Position numbers and translations under genes: made by a program. Below are positions 16,229-25,287 of a stretch of 48,552 bases of DNA, piece by piece. Numbering within the stretch: the first letter of the stretch is position 1; the number at the start of each line of letters is the position of its first letter. The notes below the pieces were generated by a model. That model was not told the origin of the DNA, searched no databases, and saw nothing but the letters and a program-made list of their open reading frames with translations. The DNA comes from Chitinophagaceae bacterium (GTDB taxonomy: Bacteria > Bacteroidota > Bacteroidia > Chitinophagales > Chitinophagaceae), in NCBI GenBank assembly GCA_947371755.1, contig CANBQT010000020.1, forward strand, positions 1 through 48,552, given 5' to 3'.

Positions 16229-19210
16229 ATGTGCAAAAAGATTTATTCTTTCTTATTAATATCCGCCTGGATTTTGTTTACCCAAATTAGTGAAGCCCAG
16301 TGTCCAACTGATCCAGCTAAAGGATTCCATATTTTTGTTGAAAAAGGAGCAAGTTTAACATCTTTTCTATCTGAAGGCCCTATAGCTATAGGTGAGGATC
16401 TGACTATTAATGGTAATTATCAAGTTGCGGTTAAGACGGCCGGAACTTTCAACGTGAATAATTCTATCATCGGGTTGTTGGTAACTGGTAAGGTGAATTA
16501 TCGTGCTGGAAATGCGTTGCAGATCAATAATGGATATCTGAAAATTGGCAACCTGGAAAATTCAAAAGTTTGGCTTACAGATGATAATGGCGGGTATACG
16601 AATCTGCAAGTTTGTAATGGTTCTTATAATAGCTCTCCCAGAATTCAATTACTGAATAAAGCAAAGATTTTAAACATCAGCGATTCAAAAAAGGAAGTTG
16701 AAGATAAAGATCTGATCGATTTTGGTAAGGCTATGGAAACAATGAGGACTTCCTCTAAATCTTTGGGTTCGAAATTTAATAATGTAATTCTCACAGACCT
16801 GAGTGATAATCCTGTCAATGCAAATAAATATCCTTCTCGAGTAAAGTGTAATTTAAATAGTGGTATTAATTTTTTAAGTATCAGCGGGAATGATTTAAAT
16901 AGCATTTCAGAATTAACTTGTAATAATAAACCAGATGCCAATCATGTATTGGTCATTAATGTTGATGCTAAAGATTTGTTCAAATGGCAGGTTTGGAAAC
17001 ATACAGCAATAGGTATCAGTGAGTGTCCCTATATTCTTTATAATTTTTATAATACTACTACATTACATATTGAAGGTTCCAATTCAATAGAAGGCACGCT
17101 ATTTGCCCCAGACGCAGACATTCATAAAAACATAAACAAATCAGATATTGAGGGACAGGTGATTGGTAAATCTTTTGAGCAGGAAGAGGGTGAGAACCAT
17201 TTGGCTAATTTTGATGCTGATGCAGAAGAAAAAGGTTGTAAAAAACCCATAGTGGCTCCGATTACAGGAAATAATTCGGTTTGTATTGGTTTGAAAACTA
17301 CTTTAAATTCTGTAACTGAAGAGGGTGTATGGTCTAGCAATGCTAATGCAATTGGTTCGGTTAGTAACAATGGTACTGTAACTGGGATTGCAAAAGGTAA
17401 TTTTATCATTAGTTATTCAGTAACAAATAAGTGCGGAACTACTATAGTTACAAGTGCAATGACAACTATTGATTGTGGAAATGTGAACTCTGGAAATACG
17501 GGTGGTCTTGAAAGTAAGAGTTTGGGTGATGCGATTGCAAAAAGGTTGTTTACCTCAGTAACCAATAGTGAACAGCAAATGAAGCCCTATCTGCAGTTGC
17601 CTGTATTAAAACAAGAATTAATTAATAAGCATATTTCTGGAATAGGTGCACAAATAAACTTATTGGATCTTTTTCCTAAACAGCTTTCTAATGCTGCCAT
17701 TACACCTTATGTAACAACCCCTGCCGACATCATTAACATCACCAATGCTAAAGCAGTTGCATCATCTGATTATACACTAAATGGAATATGCAAGGCAGTG
17801 GTATTTGCAACAAGAACCCAATCTGCAATCTATGATCATACCAAGGCAGTGTGTGACAGATTAAAGGGTGCAACCATTCAAAATATTGAGAAGATCAATT
17901 TAGTAGGTTTCGACATGTTGCGTTATAATATGAAATACGAAGATGGTCATGAAGAGAATATTATCAGTTTCTCTGCAGGGACTAAAGCGGGAAGAAACAG
18001 TTTTACAATACAATCGAACTGGTTGAAAAATGATTATGTTACAGAAGAGGATATGTATAATTTTCAAGTTTGGGGTGTGTCAACAGATATTCTTGGAGAA
18101 ATTGCGCAGAAGATTCTAGAACAACTATCCACAATGGCCCCACTAGAACAGCCATACATGGTAAAGCCATTGCCGAAGACATATATCATGGGAGCTACTA
18201 ATGAAGCAGGTACCATTAAACTGAATCTTCATAATACCGATCAAAGTGTAAATGGCTACTTTGATGTGTTTGAAAATGCCAATGAGAAATCAGTATCGAT
18301 CACAAAGAAAAATATTCCTTATACCATTGGTGCTTCAAGTAATGCTCTCATTCAATTACCGGTATCGGATGTGTATGAATCTACAATTAAAATGTTCCAG
18401 AACGATTCTTTGATGGATGAGATATTTCTATCTGACGGAGCATGGAATACAGATTATGTGGCAGCTAATACAGTAGTAAATAAATTTGAAATAACGAACA
18501 ATCCTAAAAGGGTTGTAAGCGATGAATATCCTGTTTATCGAAATGTACATGTGGAAGCATCTACAAACAACTATATAAGCGCGTATAAATTATTACGTGG
18601 TGGTGGCATTTCGAAAGATTTAACCGGATATAAAACTTTTAAATTTTCAGCTTCAGGGAATGCGGTATTAAATATCACAATGGTAAAAAGTTCCATCATT
18701 AAATGGGAGGATCAATACACATTACATATTCCTATTACTGCAGAAATGAAAGAATATAATATTGATCTGAATGATTTTATATCAACTGCAAAAAACGATA
18801 AGATTAAACCCAACGATATCAATTCAATTGTATTTACGGTGGGTAGTACAAATGGAACAATGACTAACATCAACTTTAGTTTAAACAATATTGCATTCAG
18901 CAAAGAATCGCTTAGTTATTTGGAAGCATTGAAATCTAAGGCTATCAACGTATATCCAAATCCTACCAGTGGTAAGTTTTTTTGCGTATTTAATTCAGAT
19001 AAGGCAGTAGAATCAAATCTTGTAGTTACAGATGCATATACTGGCATCAGACTTTATTCAAAAACGGTAGCCATAGAAAAAGGGGAGAACAAGATTCCCC
19101 TAGATATATCTGCTTATTATCAGAATGCTGCTGGTGGAACCTGTGTGATATCCCTCAAAAATGCTGAATCATCTTATTCATGTAAGAAGTTGATCATAAA
19201 ACCAAATTAA
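16229..19210 (+). CDS. Large secreted protein: choice-of-anchor A domain, Ig-like domain, T9SS type A sorting tail
   Basis: This 993-residue protein has a signal peptide (~1-24, ending at SEAQ). A choice-of-anchor A domain follows (about 28-330), recognised by FHIFVEKGASLTS, EGPIAIGEDLTINGNYQV and the later EGTLFAPDADIH. A short bacterial Ig-like (BIG_2-type) segment is at about 345-415 (GVWSSNANAIGSV and TVTGIAKGNF). A long unassigned beta-rich region comes next. The final ~80 residues are a type A sorting domain opening with VYPNPTSGKF, which directs outer-membrane passage by the type IX system and surface attachment. It probably acts as an adhesin or matrix protein; no catalytic motif was found. 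Its stop codon overlaps the lacI-type gene on the other strand by three bases. Confidence 0.85.
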   Translation: MCKKIYSFLLISAWILFTQISEAQCPTDPAKGFHIFVEKGASLTSFLSEGPIAIGEDLTINGNYQVAVKTAGTFNVNNSIIGLLVTGKVNYRAGNALQINNGYLKIGNLENSKVWLTDDNGGYTNLQVCNGSYNSSPRIQLLNKAKILNISDSKKEVEDKDLIDFGKAMETMRTSSKSLGSKFNNVILTDLSDNPVNANKYPSRVKCNLNSGINFLSISGNDLNSISELTCNNKPDANHVLVINVDAKDLFKWQVWKHTAIGISECPYILYNFYNTTTLHIEGSNSIEGTLFAPDADIHKNINKSDIEGQVIGKSFEQEEGENHLANFDADAEEKGCKKPIVAPITGNNSVCIGLKTTLNSVTEEGVWSSNANAIGSVSNNGTVTGIAKGNFIISYSVTNKCGTTIVTSAMTTIDCGNVNSGNTGGLESKSLGDAIAKRLFTSVTNSEQQMKPYLQLPVLKQELINKHISGIGAQINLLDLFPKQLSNAAITPYVTTPADIINITNAKAVASSDYTLNGICKAVVFATRTQSAIYDHTKAVCDRLKGATIQNIEKINLVGFDMLRYNMKYEDGHEENIISFSAGTKAGRNSFTIQSNWLKNDYVTEEDMYNFQVWGVSTDILGEIAQKILEQLSTMAPLEQPYMVKPLPKTYIMGATNEAGTIKLNLHNTDQSVNGYFDVFENANEKSVSITKKNIPYTIGASSNALIQLPVSDVYESTIKMFQNDSLMDEIFLSDGAWNTDYVAANTVVNKFEITNNPKRVVSDEYPVYRNVHVEASTNNYISAYKLLRGGGISKDLTGYKTFKFSASGNAVLNITMVKSSIIKWEDQYTLHIPITAEMKEYNIDLNDFISTAKNDKIKPNDINSIVFTVGSTNGTMTNINFSLNNIAFSKESLSYLEALKSKAINVYPNPTSGKFFCVFNSDKAVESNLVVTDAYTGIRLYSKTVAIEKGENKIPLDISAYYQNAAGGTCVISLKNAESSYSCKKLIIKPN

Positions 19211-20202
19211 AGAGATCCTCCTTTTACTAATTTAGAATCGACGGTTGATTCAAGTGCTGTTTCTGGATTTTCAGAAAGGCTGGACATCATTTGTTGAAAG
19301 GCGAGCTTACCTAGTTGATACCCACTGGTTTCCACATAAGTAATAGGAGGATAGAAAAGAGTTGGGATAAATCCATTGCTGATTGCAATCACTGAAATGT
19401 CAGCAGGTATACTAAGTTTCATTTGTTGAATTGCTTTCATCACTCCAATCAAGATCTCATCACTCATGCAGAAAATCGTGTCTATTGATTTTTTCTTTTT
19501 TAAGTGTTGCAAAGAAATTTGAGTGGCATGTTCGATATCACTTGCGTATTCAATGAAAAGATGGGTATCTGGGGATTTTATTTTAAAATAATGACTGAAT
19601 GCGTATTCCCTTTTCTTGGTGATGGATAAATTGGCATTTCCAAAAATAGAGAGGACGTTTTTTTTATCAGCCTGAATAATTGCCTCGGCAGCAATTTCAC
19701 CTACCCTGGAATCGGCCATGCATACTTTATTCAAACCATCCATTTCCGGAACAATATCAAAAAATATCGTTTTGATTTCCAGGTCTTTCATTTTTAGAAA
19801 ATTGCTGATGTCTTTTGTGCCGGCACTTAAACAGGCAAATAAACCAGTAACTCTGTTTTGTCTACAAAGTTTCAGGTTCTCGTTTTCAATTTCTAGATTA
19901 TCGCTGGATTGCAGGATTATGAGAGAGAAACCCTGTTTTCTGCTTTCTTCCTCCACTGAGGCAATGAAACTATCGTAAAAGAAGTTCGAAATGGTAGGAA
20001 CCATTAATCCAAAAATCTTACTATGCTTAGTTCTTAATTGTATTGCACTTGCATTGGGTTCATAATCAAGGGCTTTTGCTAGCTCAATGACTTTCTTTTT
20101 TGTTTTTTCTGAGATATCTGGATGGTTCTTTAAGGCCCTGGAGATGGTTGAGATACTCAATCCTAGAACCTCTGAAATCTTTTTAAGCGTTGTATTCGTC
20201 AT
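19207..20202 (-). CDS. LacI-family transcriptional regulator
   Basis: This 331-residue protein has an N-terminal LacI helix-turn-helix (residues ~5-25, LKKISEVLGLSISTISRALK), a hinge near residue 50 (YEPNASAIQLRTK) and a periplasmic-binding-protein-like effector domain (~60-325) ending KLVKGGSL, as usual for the family. It is a cytoplasmic sugar-responsive DNA-binding protein, normally a repressor. It is divergent from susC with a 395-base gap that contains a perfect LacI-type palindrome (20348-20361), consistent with self-control and control of susCD. A related site lies at 45545-45558 before the sucrose operon. The effector is not readable; sucrose, fructose or a derivative is inferred from the regulated genes. 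Confidence 0.92.
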   Translation of the reverse strand: MTNTTLKKISEVLGLSISTISRALKNHPDISEKTKKKVIELAKALDYEPNASAIQLRTKHSKIFGLMVPTISNFFYDSFIASVEEESRKQGFSLIILQSSDNLEIENENLKLCRQNRVTGLFACLSAGTKDISNFLKMKDLEIKTIFFDIVPEMDGLNKVCMADSRVGEIAAEAIIQADKKNVLSIFGNANLSITKKREYAFSHYFKIKSPDTHLFIEYASDIEHATQISLQHLKKKKSIDTIFCMSDEILIGVMKAIQQMKLSIPADISVIAISNGFIPTLFYPPITYVETSGYQLGKLAFQQMMSSLSENPETALESTVDSKLVKGGSL

Positions 20203-20347
20203 AGCTAATTCAATCGTTAACTAATGTAAGTATTATTTGCAGATAAAGGTCTGATTAGATGGATGATTCGCCTTTAATTTTAAAAAAAATTGGCAACCCT
20301 CCTGGTTGAAAGATTTAACAGAAAGATATTTCAACAACAAAGCATTT

Positions 20348-20361
20348 CGCAAACGTTTGCG
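20348..20361. promoter_or_regulatory. LacI-family operator (CGCAAACGTTTGCG)
   Basis: This is a perfect 14-base palindrome with the central CG typical of LacI/GalR-family operators, 145 bases before the lacI-type start and 236 bases before susC. A 13-of-14 copy is found at 45545-45558. Confidence 0.75.
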
Positions 20362-20556
20362 GTTATTCTTAAGCTTTTTTTAAGCCTGTTTCTTGCAGCG
20401 GTAACTCTATTTTCATGTCCTAATTAAGGATATAAATGTTATTTGGTTGCTTGCCGAGTTGATTATTATCTGTGGTTCGTACTTGACCTACGAATTCGAC
20501 TCGTAGCCCTACTTGGTAGCATAAATTTAACAATTTATTTTTTTATGGCATAAAAT

Positions 20557-20571
20557 GTGTACTTTGTACAC
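20557..20571. promoter_or_regulatory. Dyad GTGTAC-TTT-GTACAC overlapping a possible susC -7 element
   Basis: Perfect six-base arms around TTT lie 26 bases before the chosen susC ATG. The TACTTTG inside it resembles the Bacteroidota -7 element but with one base fewer than TAnnTTTG. It could be a second operator at the promoter or a short RNA hairpin in the leader. Confidence 0.35.
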
Positions 20572-20597
20572 GCTTGTTAATTATTAAACTGCTATTT

Positions 20598-23558
20598 ATG
20601 AATGTAAAGATGCTTGCCAGACTCACGCTCGTGGGTCTATTTGCCTGCGTATTGTCGCTATTTTCGCAGGCTCAAAACAAAACTATTACTGGTAAAGTCA
20701 CAGATTCAAAAGACGGATCTGCATTGGCTGGTGCCTCAATAGTTGTGAAAGGTTCTAAATTAGGCTCCCAGACTGGGGCTGATGGAACTTTTAAAATTAG
20801 TGTACCTTCTGCTACTACCACTTTGGTAGTTTCTTCAGTTGGTTATGGTTCTCAGAACGTAGATGTTCAAAACAAATCTTCTATCGAAGTGTCTCTGGCT
20901 GCTACTAGTGATAATATCGGTGAGGTTGTTGTAATTGGATATGGTACTTCTAGAAAGAAAGACCTTACAGGTTCTGTAACTTCTGTTAAAGCAAAAGACT
21001 TTAACCAAGGTCCTATCACTTCTCCAGATCAGTTGATCCAAGGTAAAGTGGCAGGTCTTCAAGTAATAAACAATAGTGGTGCTCCAGGTGGTGCAACAAC
21101 TATCCGTATCCGCGGTAATAGTTCTGTACGTTCTGGTAACTCTCCATTATTTGTAATTGATGGTATTCCTTTGGATGGCAGAAATGCTCGTCCAGGATTG
21201 AATGCTTCTGGTATCGGTCAAACTCCAGACGCTAACCCATTGTATTTCTACAATCCAGCAGATATCGCTTCTATGGATGTATTGAAAGATGCATCTGCAA
21301 CTGCGATCTATGGTTCTAGAGGTGCTAATGGTGTTGTAATGATTACTACTAAGAAAGGACAAGCCGGTGCAACTAAGATCGACTTCTCTACTTCTATCGG
21401 TACTGCTTCAGTTCGTAAAAAATATGATGTTTTAAATGCAGCTGGTTATAAAGCGGCTTTAACTTCTTATGGCTTAACTTCTGGAGACCAGGGTGTAAGT
21501 GTTGATGCACAAGATGCAATCTTCCGCAAAGGTTCTTCTCAGAACTACAACTTAGGTATCAGTGGTGGTAACGAAAATGGTAAATACCGTTTCTCTTTAG
21601 GTTATTCTGATCAGAATGGTATTATCTTAAAATCAAATTTGAAAAAATACAATATCGGCTTGAACGGTCAGTACAAATTCTTAGAAAGCAAAAGACTTTC
21701 TTTAGACTTCAACGTATTGGCAGCTCATAACACTGAGATGGGTGTACCTGTTACTAACGACGCTGGTTTCCAGGGTAACTTAGTAGGTATGGCTTTACAG
21801 TGGAATCCAACCAAAGCATTATACAAAGCTGATGGTTCTATCAACATCACTCCAGGTGAGTCTGTTGTAAACCCTCTTGCAATGTCTGCTGGTTACAACG
21901 ATCAGGCTGATATCACTAATATTTTTGCAACTGTAGGTGTTGGTTATAAATTGTCGGCTGATTTGGATTACAAATTCAACTTTAGTTTGAACAACCAAAC
22001 TGGTGTTAGAAGAGCTAGCGAACAACCTTATATTACCATCCCTGGTATTGAAGGTTCTGGATTCGGTTACTATTCTAATGCAGAATTAACTTCTCAGGTA
22101 ATTCAACATACATTGGATTATCATAAGAAAATTTCTAGTGCTCTTAACCTGAACGCTTTAGTGGGTTATGAGTATCAGAAATTTGTTTACAGAGGTGCTG
22201 GTATGACTGGTAAAGACTTTACAAACCAAAGTAATGTTGACTTCACAAACATTATGCAGAACTCAGGTTCAGCTGGTCGTAATATCTATTCTTGGTACGA
22301 TCCAACTTCTGAATTACAATCTTATTTCGGTCGTTTAGTATTAAACTACAAAGATCGTTATTTAGTTACTGGAACTATTAGAGCTGATGGTTCTTCTAAA
22401 TTCGGTGCTAACAATAAATACGGTTACTTCCCTTCAGGTGCATTTGCTTGGAATATCCACAATGAAAAATTCATGCAGGGTAACCATACATTTAGCAGCT
22501 TGAAATTGAGAGCTTCTTATGGTATCACTGGTAACTCTTCATTCCCTCCAGGATCAGCTCAGTCTCAGTACACTTTTGGTCAGCAATCAATTGCTCTTGC
22601 AAACGTTGCTAACCCAGATTTGAAATGGGAAAGCACTAAGCAGTTCGACTTAGGTTTGGATTTTGAAACAGCTGGTGGTAGAATCTATGGTAACATCGAT
22701 TACTTCAACAGAAACACAACCAATATCTTGTTCAACTTTGATGCGATTCAACCAGCTCCTGCTACTAAATACTGGGTTAACTTGCCTGGTAACGTAAAGA
22801 ACAATGGAGTTGAATTGTCATTAGGTGCTGCTTTGATTAAAAAGCAAGATCTTCAGTGGAACTTAACTTTCAACGTTGCATTCTTGAAAAACGTTCTTGA
22901 AAACTACAACGGACCAGCTGTATTAACTGGTGCAATCGGTGGTCAGGGTTTATCAGGTGCTTCTGTTCAACGTTTAGAAAGCGGACATCCTTTGAACGCA
23001 TTCTACATGAAGCAGTTCTTGGGTCTTGATCAAACTGGTAACTCTACTTTTGCAGATAATGGTAACACATTATACTACATCGGAGATCCAAACCCACACC
23101 AATTATTCGGTATCAGCACAGACGTTACTTACAAAAAGTGGTCTTTCGTTGCTAACTTAAATGGTGCTGCTGGTCACGATATCTATAACAACACATTGAA
23201 CGCCTTAATTCCAATTGGAAACTTAGGTTCAAGAAACGTTGCATCTTCATTGATTGGCGGTGCTGTTAAAGAAAGTTTAGCTAACCCTATCACTACTTCT
23301 ACTCGTTACTTAGAAAAAGGAGATTACCTTAAATTGGCTAACCTTTCTGCTTCTTATAACGTAGGTAATGTGGGTGTTATCAAGAATCTTCGTTTATTCT
23401 TAACTGCTTCTAACTTGTTTATTATTACAAAGTATAGTGGTTTCGATCCTGAAGTAAATACAGACAAGAATATCGGTGGCGTACCTTCTTTAGGTATCGA
23501 GTACATCCCTTATCCTTCTCAAAAGAGCTTCAATTTTGGACTTAACTTTAGTTTATAA
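20598..23558 (+). CDS. SusC/RagA-family TonB-dependent outer-membrane transporter
   Basis: This protein has 986 residues from the ATG at 20598; a TTG at 20574 would add eight residues before the signal peptide. A signal peptide ending near SLFSQAQ is followed by a carboxypeptidase-regulatory-like domain (ITGKVTDSKDGSALAGASI, about 30-110). Next comes the SusC-type plug region beginning VVVIGYGTSRKKDLTGSV, with IRGNSSVRSGNSPLFVIDG and the DASATAIYGSRGANGVVMI block. The rest is a 22-strand-type beta barrel ending in NFGLNFSL. No STN domain is present, so it is not a direct anti-sigma signal transducer. With the SusD protein 57 bases downstream it forms a nutrient-import complex. Codons are strongly biased to GGT, GCT, AAC and CGT, suggesting very high expression. 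The substrate is inferred to be an alpha-glucoside or sucrose from context only. Confidence 0.94.
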   Translation: MNVKMLARLTLVGLFACVLSLFSQAQNKTITGKVTDSKDGSALAGASIVVKGSKLGSQTGADGTFKISVPSATTTLVVSSVGYGSQNVDVQNKSSIEVSLAATSDNIGEVVVIGYGTSRKKDLTGSVTSVKAKDFNQGPITSPDQLIQGKVAGLQVINNSGAPGGATTIRIRGNSSVRSGNSPLFVIDGIPLDGRNARPGLNASGIGQTPDANPLYFYNPADIASMDVLKDASATAIYGSRGANGVVMITTKKGQAGATKIDFSTSIGTASVRKKYDVLNAAGYKAALTSYGLTSGDQGVSVDAQDAIFRKGSSQNYNLGISGGNENGKYRFSLGYSDQNGIILKSNLKKYNIGLNGQYKFLESKRLSLDFNVLAAHNTEMGVPVTNDAGFQGNLVGMALQWNPTKALYKADGSINITPGESVVNPLAMSAGYNDQADITNIFATVGVGYKLSADLDYKFNFSLNNQTGVRRASEQPYITIPGIEGSGFGYYSNAELTSQVIQHTLDYHKKISSALNLNALVGYEYQKFVYRGAGMTGKDFTNQSNVDFTNIMQNSGSAGRNIYSWYDPTSELQSYFGRLVLNYKDRYLVTGTIRADGSSKFGANNKYGYFPSGAFAWNIHNEKFMQGNHTFSSLKLRASYGITGNSSFPPGSAQSQYTFGQQSIALANVANPDLKWESTKQFDLGLDFETAGGRIYGNIDYFNRNTTNILFNFDAIQPAPATKYWVNLPGNVKNNGVELSLGAALIKKQDLQWNLTFNVAFLKNVLENYNGPAVLTGAIGGQGLSGASVQRLESGHPLNAFYMKQFLGLDQTGNSTFADNGNTLYYIGDPNPHQLFGISTDVTYKKWSFVANLNGAAGHDIYNNTLNALIPIGNLGSRNVASSLIGGAVKESLANPITTSTRYLEKGDYLKLANLSASYNVGNVGVIKNLRLFLTASNLFIITKYSGFDPEVNTDKNIGGVPSLGIEYIPYPSQKSFNFGLNFSL

Positions 23559-23615
23559 GTTAGACAACCATTTAATAGTATTAAACGTTTAGAGTAAAAT
23601 ATAAAAATGATATTT

Positions 23616-25223
23616 ATGAAACATATAAAAAAGTCTGCGATTGCTCTTGTGCTGACTGTGGGTGTTGGTTTTATGTCCTGTACTAAATTGGACGAAAAAC
23701 TTAACTCTTCACTGACTGCTGATCAAGCGCAAGCGATCCTTTTAAAAAGTACGGACGTGTCGGTACTTTTACAAGCCTGCTACGATGGTTTGCAGGGTTT
23801 CCAATCACAAGACGTTGCTACTTCTTTGGAAGAGAACAGCTCTGATGAATCTTTAGTTCCAACTAGAGGTGGTGACTGGGATGATAATGGTGTTTGGAGA
23901 GTGATTCACGCACATACCTGGAATGCAGACCATTCTCAAGTGGGTGGCGTATTCAACTCTTTATTAGGAGTGGTATTTAACACAACCAACGTATTGAGCT
24001 TTAGCCCATCTGCTTCTCAAGCAGCTGAAGCAAGATTCTTACGTGCCTTCGCTATGTACACTGTATTGGATCTGTATGGTCAGGTTCCTTATCGTGAAGC
24101 AGGCGAAAACTTGTTGAATGCTCCTAAAGTATTAAAAGGTGCTGATGCAGCTAATTTCATTATCTCTGAATTAACAGCTATCAAAGGTTCTTTGCCTGCT
24201 GGTCCTTCAGCTGGTGGTCCTGCTTACAAAGCAAACAAAGACGCTGCTGATGTATTGTTAATGAAGATGTATTTGAATAAAGGTGCTTACAGTAATCGTG
24301 CAGCTCCTACTTTCGATGCTGCAGATATGAACGCTGCAATTACAATTGCTGAAGGTTTAGCTTCTAAGTATTCTATCTCTGCTAACGTTTGGGACAACTA
24401 TGCTCCAAGCAATGATGTAATTGGTAAAGAAAACATCTTTACTAACCAAAACATTGGGGGTTCTAGAGGTGGTAACTTACGCGCTGCTTGGTATAAAACA
24501 AACCACTACAACATGAACAAATCAGGTTGGAATGGTTTCACTACCCTTGCTGCTGTATATGACAAATTCGAATCTACTGATACTCGTTTAGGTGTTGCTT
24601 ATCCTGATCCTGCTGGAAAATGGCCTAACCCTAAAGCGGTCCCAACTACAGGTTTCTTAGTTGGACAACAATACGATCTTGTATCTGGTGCTGCTCTTCA
24701 AGATAGAAAAGGTGCTCCTTTGTCTTTCACAAGAACAGTTGCTTTACAAGAAAGTGGTACTAACTTAGAAGTTACTGGTATCCGTTACTGGAGATATGTT
24801 GTTGATACAAAAGATAACAACGATGGTCAACCAGATAACGACTATGTATTCTTCCGTTACGCTGATGTAGTATTGATGGAAGCAGAAGCTATCTTAAGAG
24901 GTGGTACTGCTCAAGGTGGTAAAACTGCATTGTCTTTAGTAAATTCATTACGTGCTAAGCGTGGAGCTACTGCTGCTACTTCAGTTGTCCTGAAGAATGC
25001 TGATCAGAACTCTGCTGATGCTGGTGGTGTTATCAGCTTGCTGAACGAAAGACAAAGAGAATTCCATTGGGATGGTTGGAGAAGACAAGATCAAATCCGT
25101 TTTGGTACATTCTTGAGCGCAAATGCTCTTAAGCCTGTTACTGATGCAAAATACTTGTTATTCCCGATTCCAAATGCAGCTCTTGCTGTTAACCCGAATC
25201 TTTCTCAAAATCCTGGCTATTAA
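23616..25223 (+). CDS. SusD/RagB-family nutrient-binding outer-membrane lipoprotein
   Basis: This protein has 535 residues from the ATG at 23616; an in-frame ATG at 23607 adds three residues. The lipoprotein signal ends in the lipobox GFMSC with Cys22, followed by TKLDEKL, as is common for SusD. The SusD TPR-like helical core includes RFLRAFAMYTVLDLYGQVPY, the classic RA..Y..L...G.VP signature. The C-terminal RagB/SusD domain carries YVFFRYADVVLMEAEA and LLNERQREFHWDGWRRQDQIRFG. It caps the SusC barrel on the cell surface and delivers ligand. It shares the high-expression codon bias of susC. A strong hairpin follows the stop codon. Confidence 0.94.
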   Translation: MKHIKKSAIALVLTVGVGFMSCTKLDEKLNSSLTADQAQAILLKSTDVSVLLQACYDGLQGFQSQDVATSLEENSSDESLVPTRGGDWDDNGVWRVIHAHTWNADHSQVGGVFNSLLGVVFNTTNVLSFSPSASQAAEARFLRAFAMYTVLDLYGQVPYREAGENLLNAPKVLKGADAANFIISELTAIKGSLPAGPSAGGPAYKANKDAADVLLMKMYLNKGAYSNRAAPTFDAADMNAAITIAEGLASKYSISANVWDNYAPSNDVIGKENIFTNQNIGGSRGGNLRAAWYKTNHYNMNKSGWNGFTTLAAVYDKFESTDTRLGVAYPDPAGKWPNPKAVPTTGFLVGQQYDLVSGAALQDRKGAPLSFTRTVALQESGTNLEVTGIRYWRYVVDTKDNNDGQPDNDYVFFRYADVVLMEAEAILRGGTAQGGKTALSLVNSLRAKRGATAATSVVLKNADQNSADAGGVISLLNERQREFHWDGWRRQDQIRFGTFLSANALKPVTDAKYLLFPIPNAALAVNPNLSQNPGY

Positions 25224-25246
25224 TTTTAATTAATAAACAAGAAAGC

Positions 25247-25276
25247 AAAAAGGTCATTAATTTTAATGACCTTTTT
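25247..25276 (+). terminator. Hairpin terminator between susD and the VCBS lipoprotein genes
   Basis: A perfect 12-base-pair inverted repeat AAAAAGGTCATT / AATGACCTTTTT has a six-base loop and ends in a T run. It lies 23 bases after the susD stop and only 11 bases before the ATG of the next gene. It reads as a terminator or partial attenuator that would lower expression of the downstream genes. Confidence 0.8.
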
Positions 25277-25287
25277 GTTATTTAGAT

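Larger units (their letters stand above)
20203..20597. promoter_or_regulatory. Divergent lacI/susC control region
   Basis: This 395-base gap has no gene. It holds the LacI-type palindrome (20348-20361), a hairpin CTACGA-N7-TCGTAG (20488-20506), and a dyad GTGTAC-TTT-GTACAC (20557-20571) covering a promoter-like TACTTTG. The susC leader downstream of the palindrome is about 236 bases, long enough for further RNA-level control, but no known riboswitch was recognised. Confidence 0.55.

Noticed and set aside
23582..23591. TAAACGTTTA palindrome between susC and susD, similar to the LacI operator core.
   Set aside because: It lacks the outer CGC/GCG bases shared by the two main sites and lies inside an operon. 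Chance is likely in AT-rich spacer DNA.
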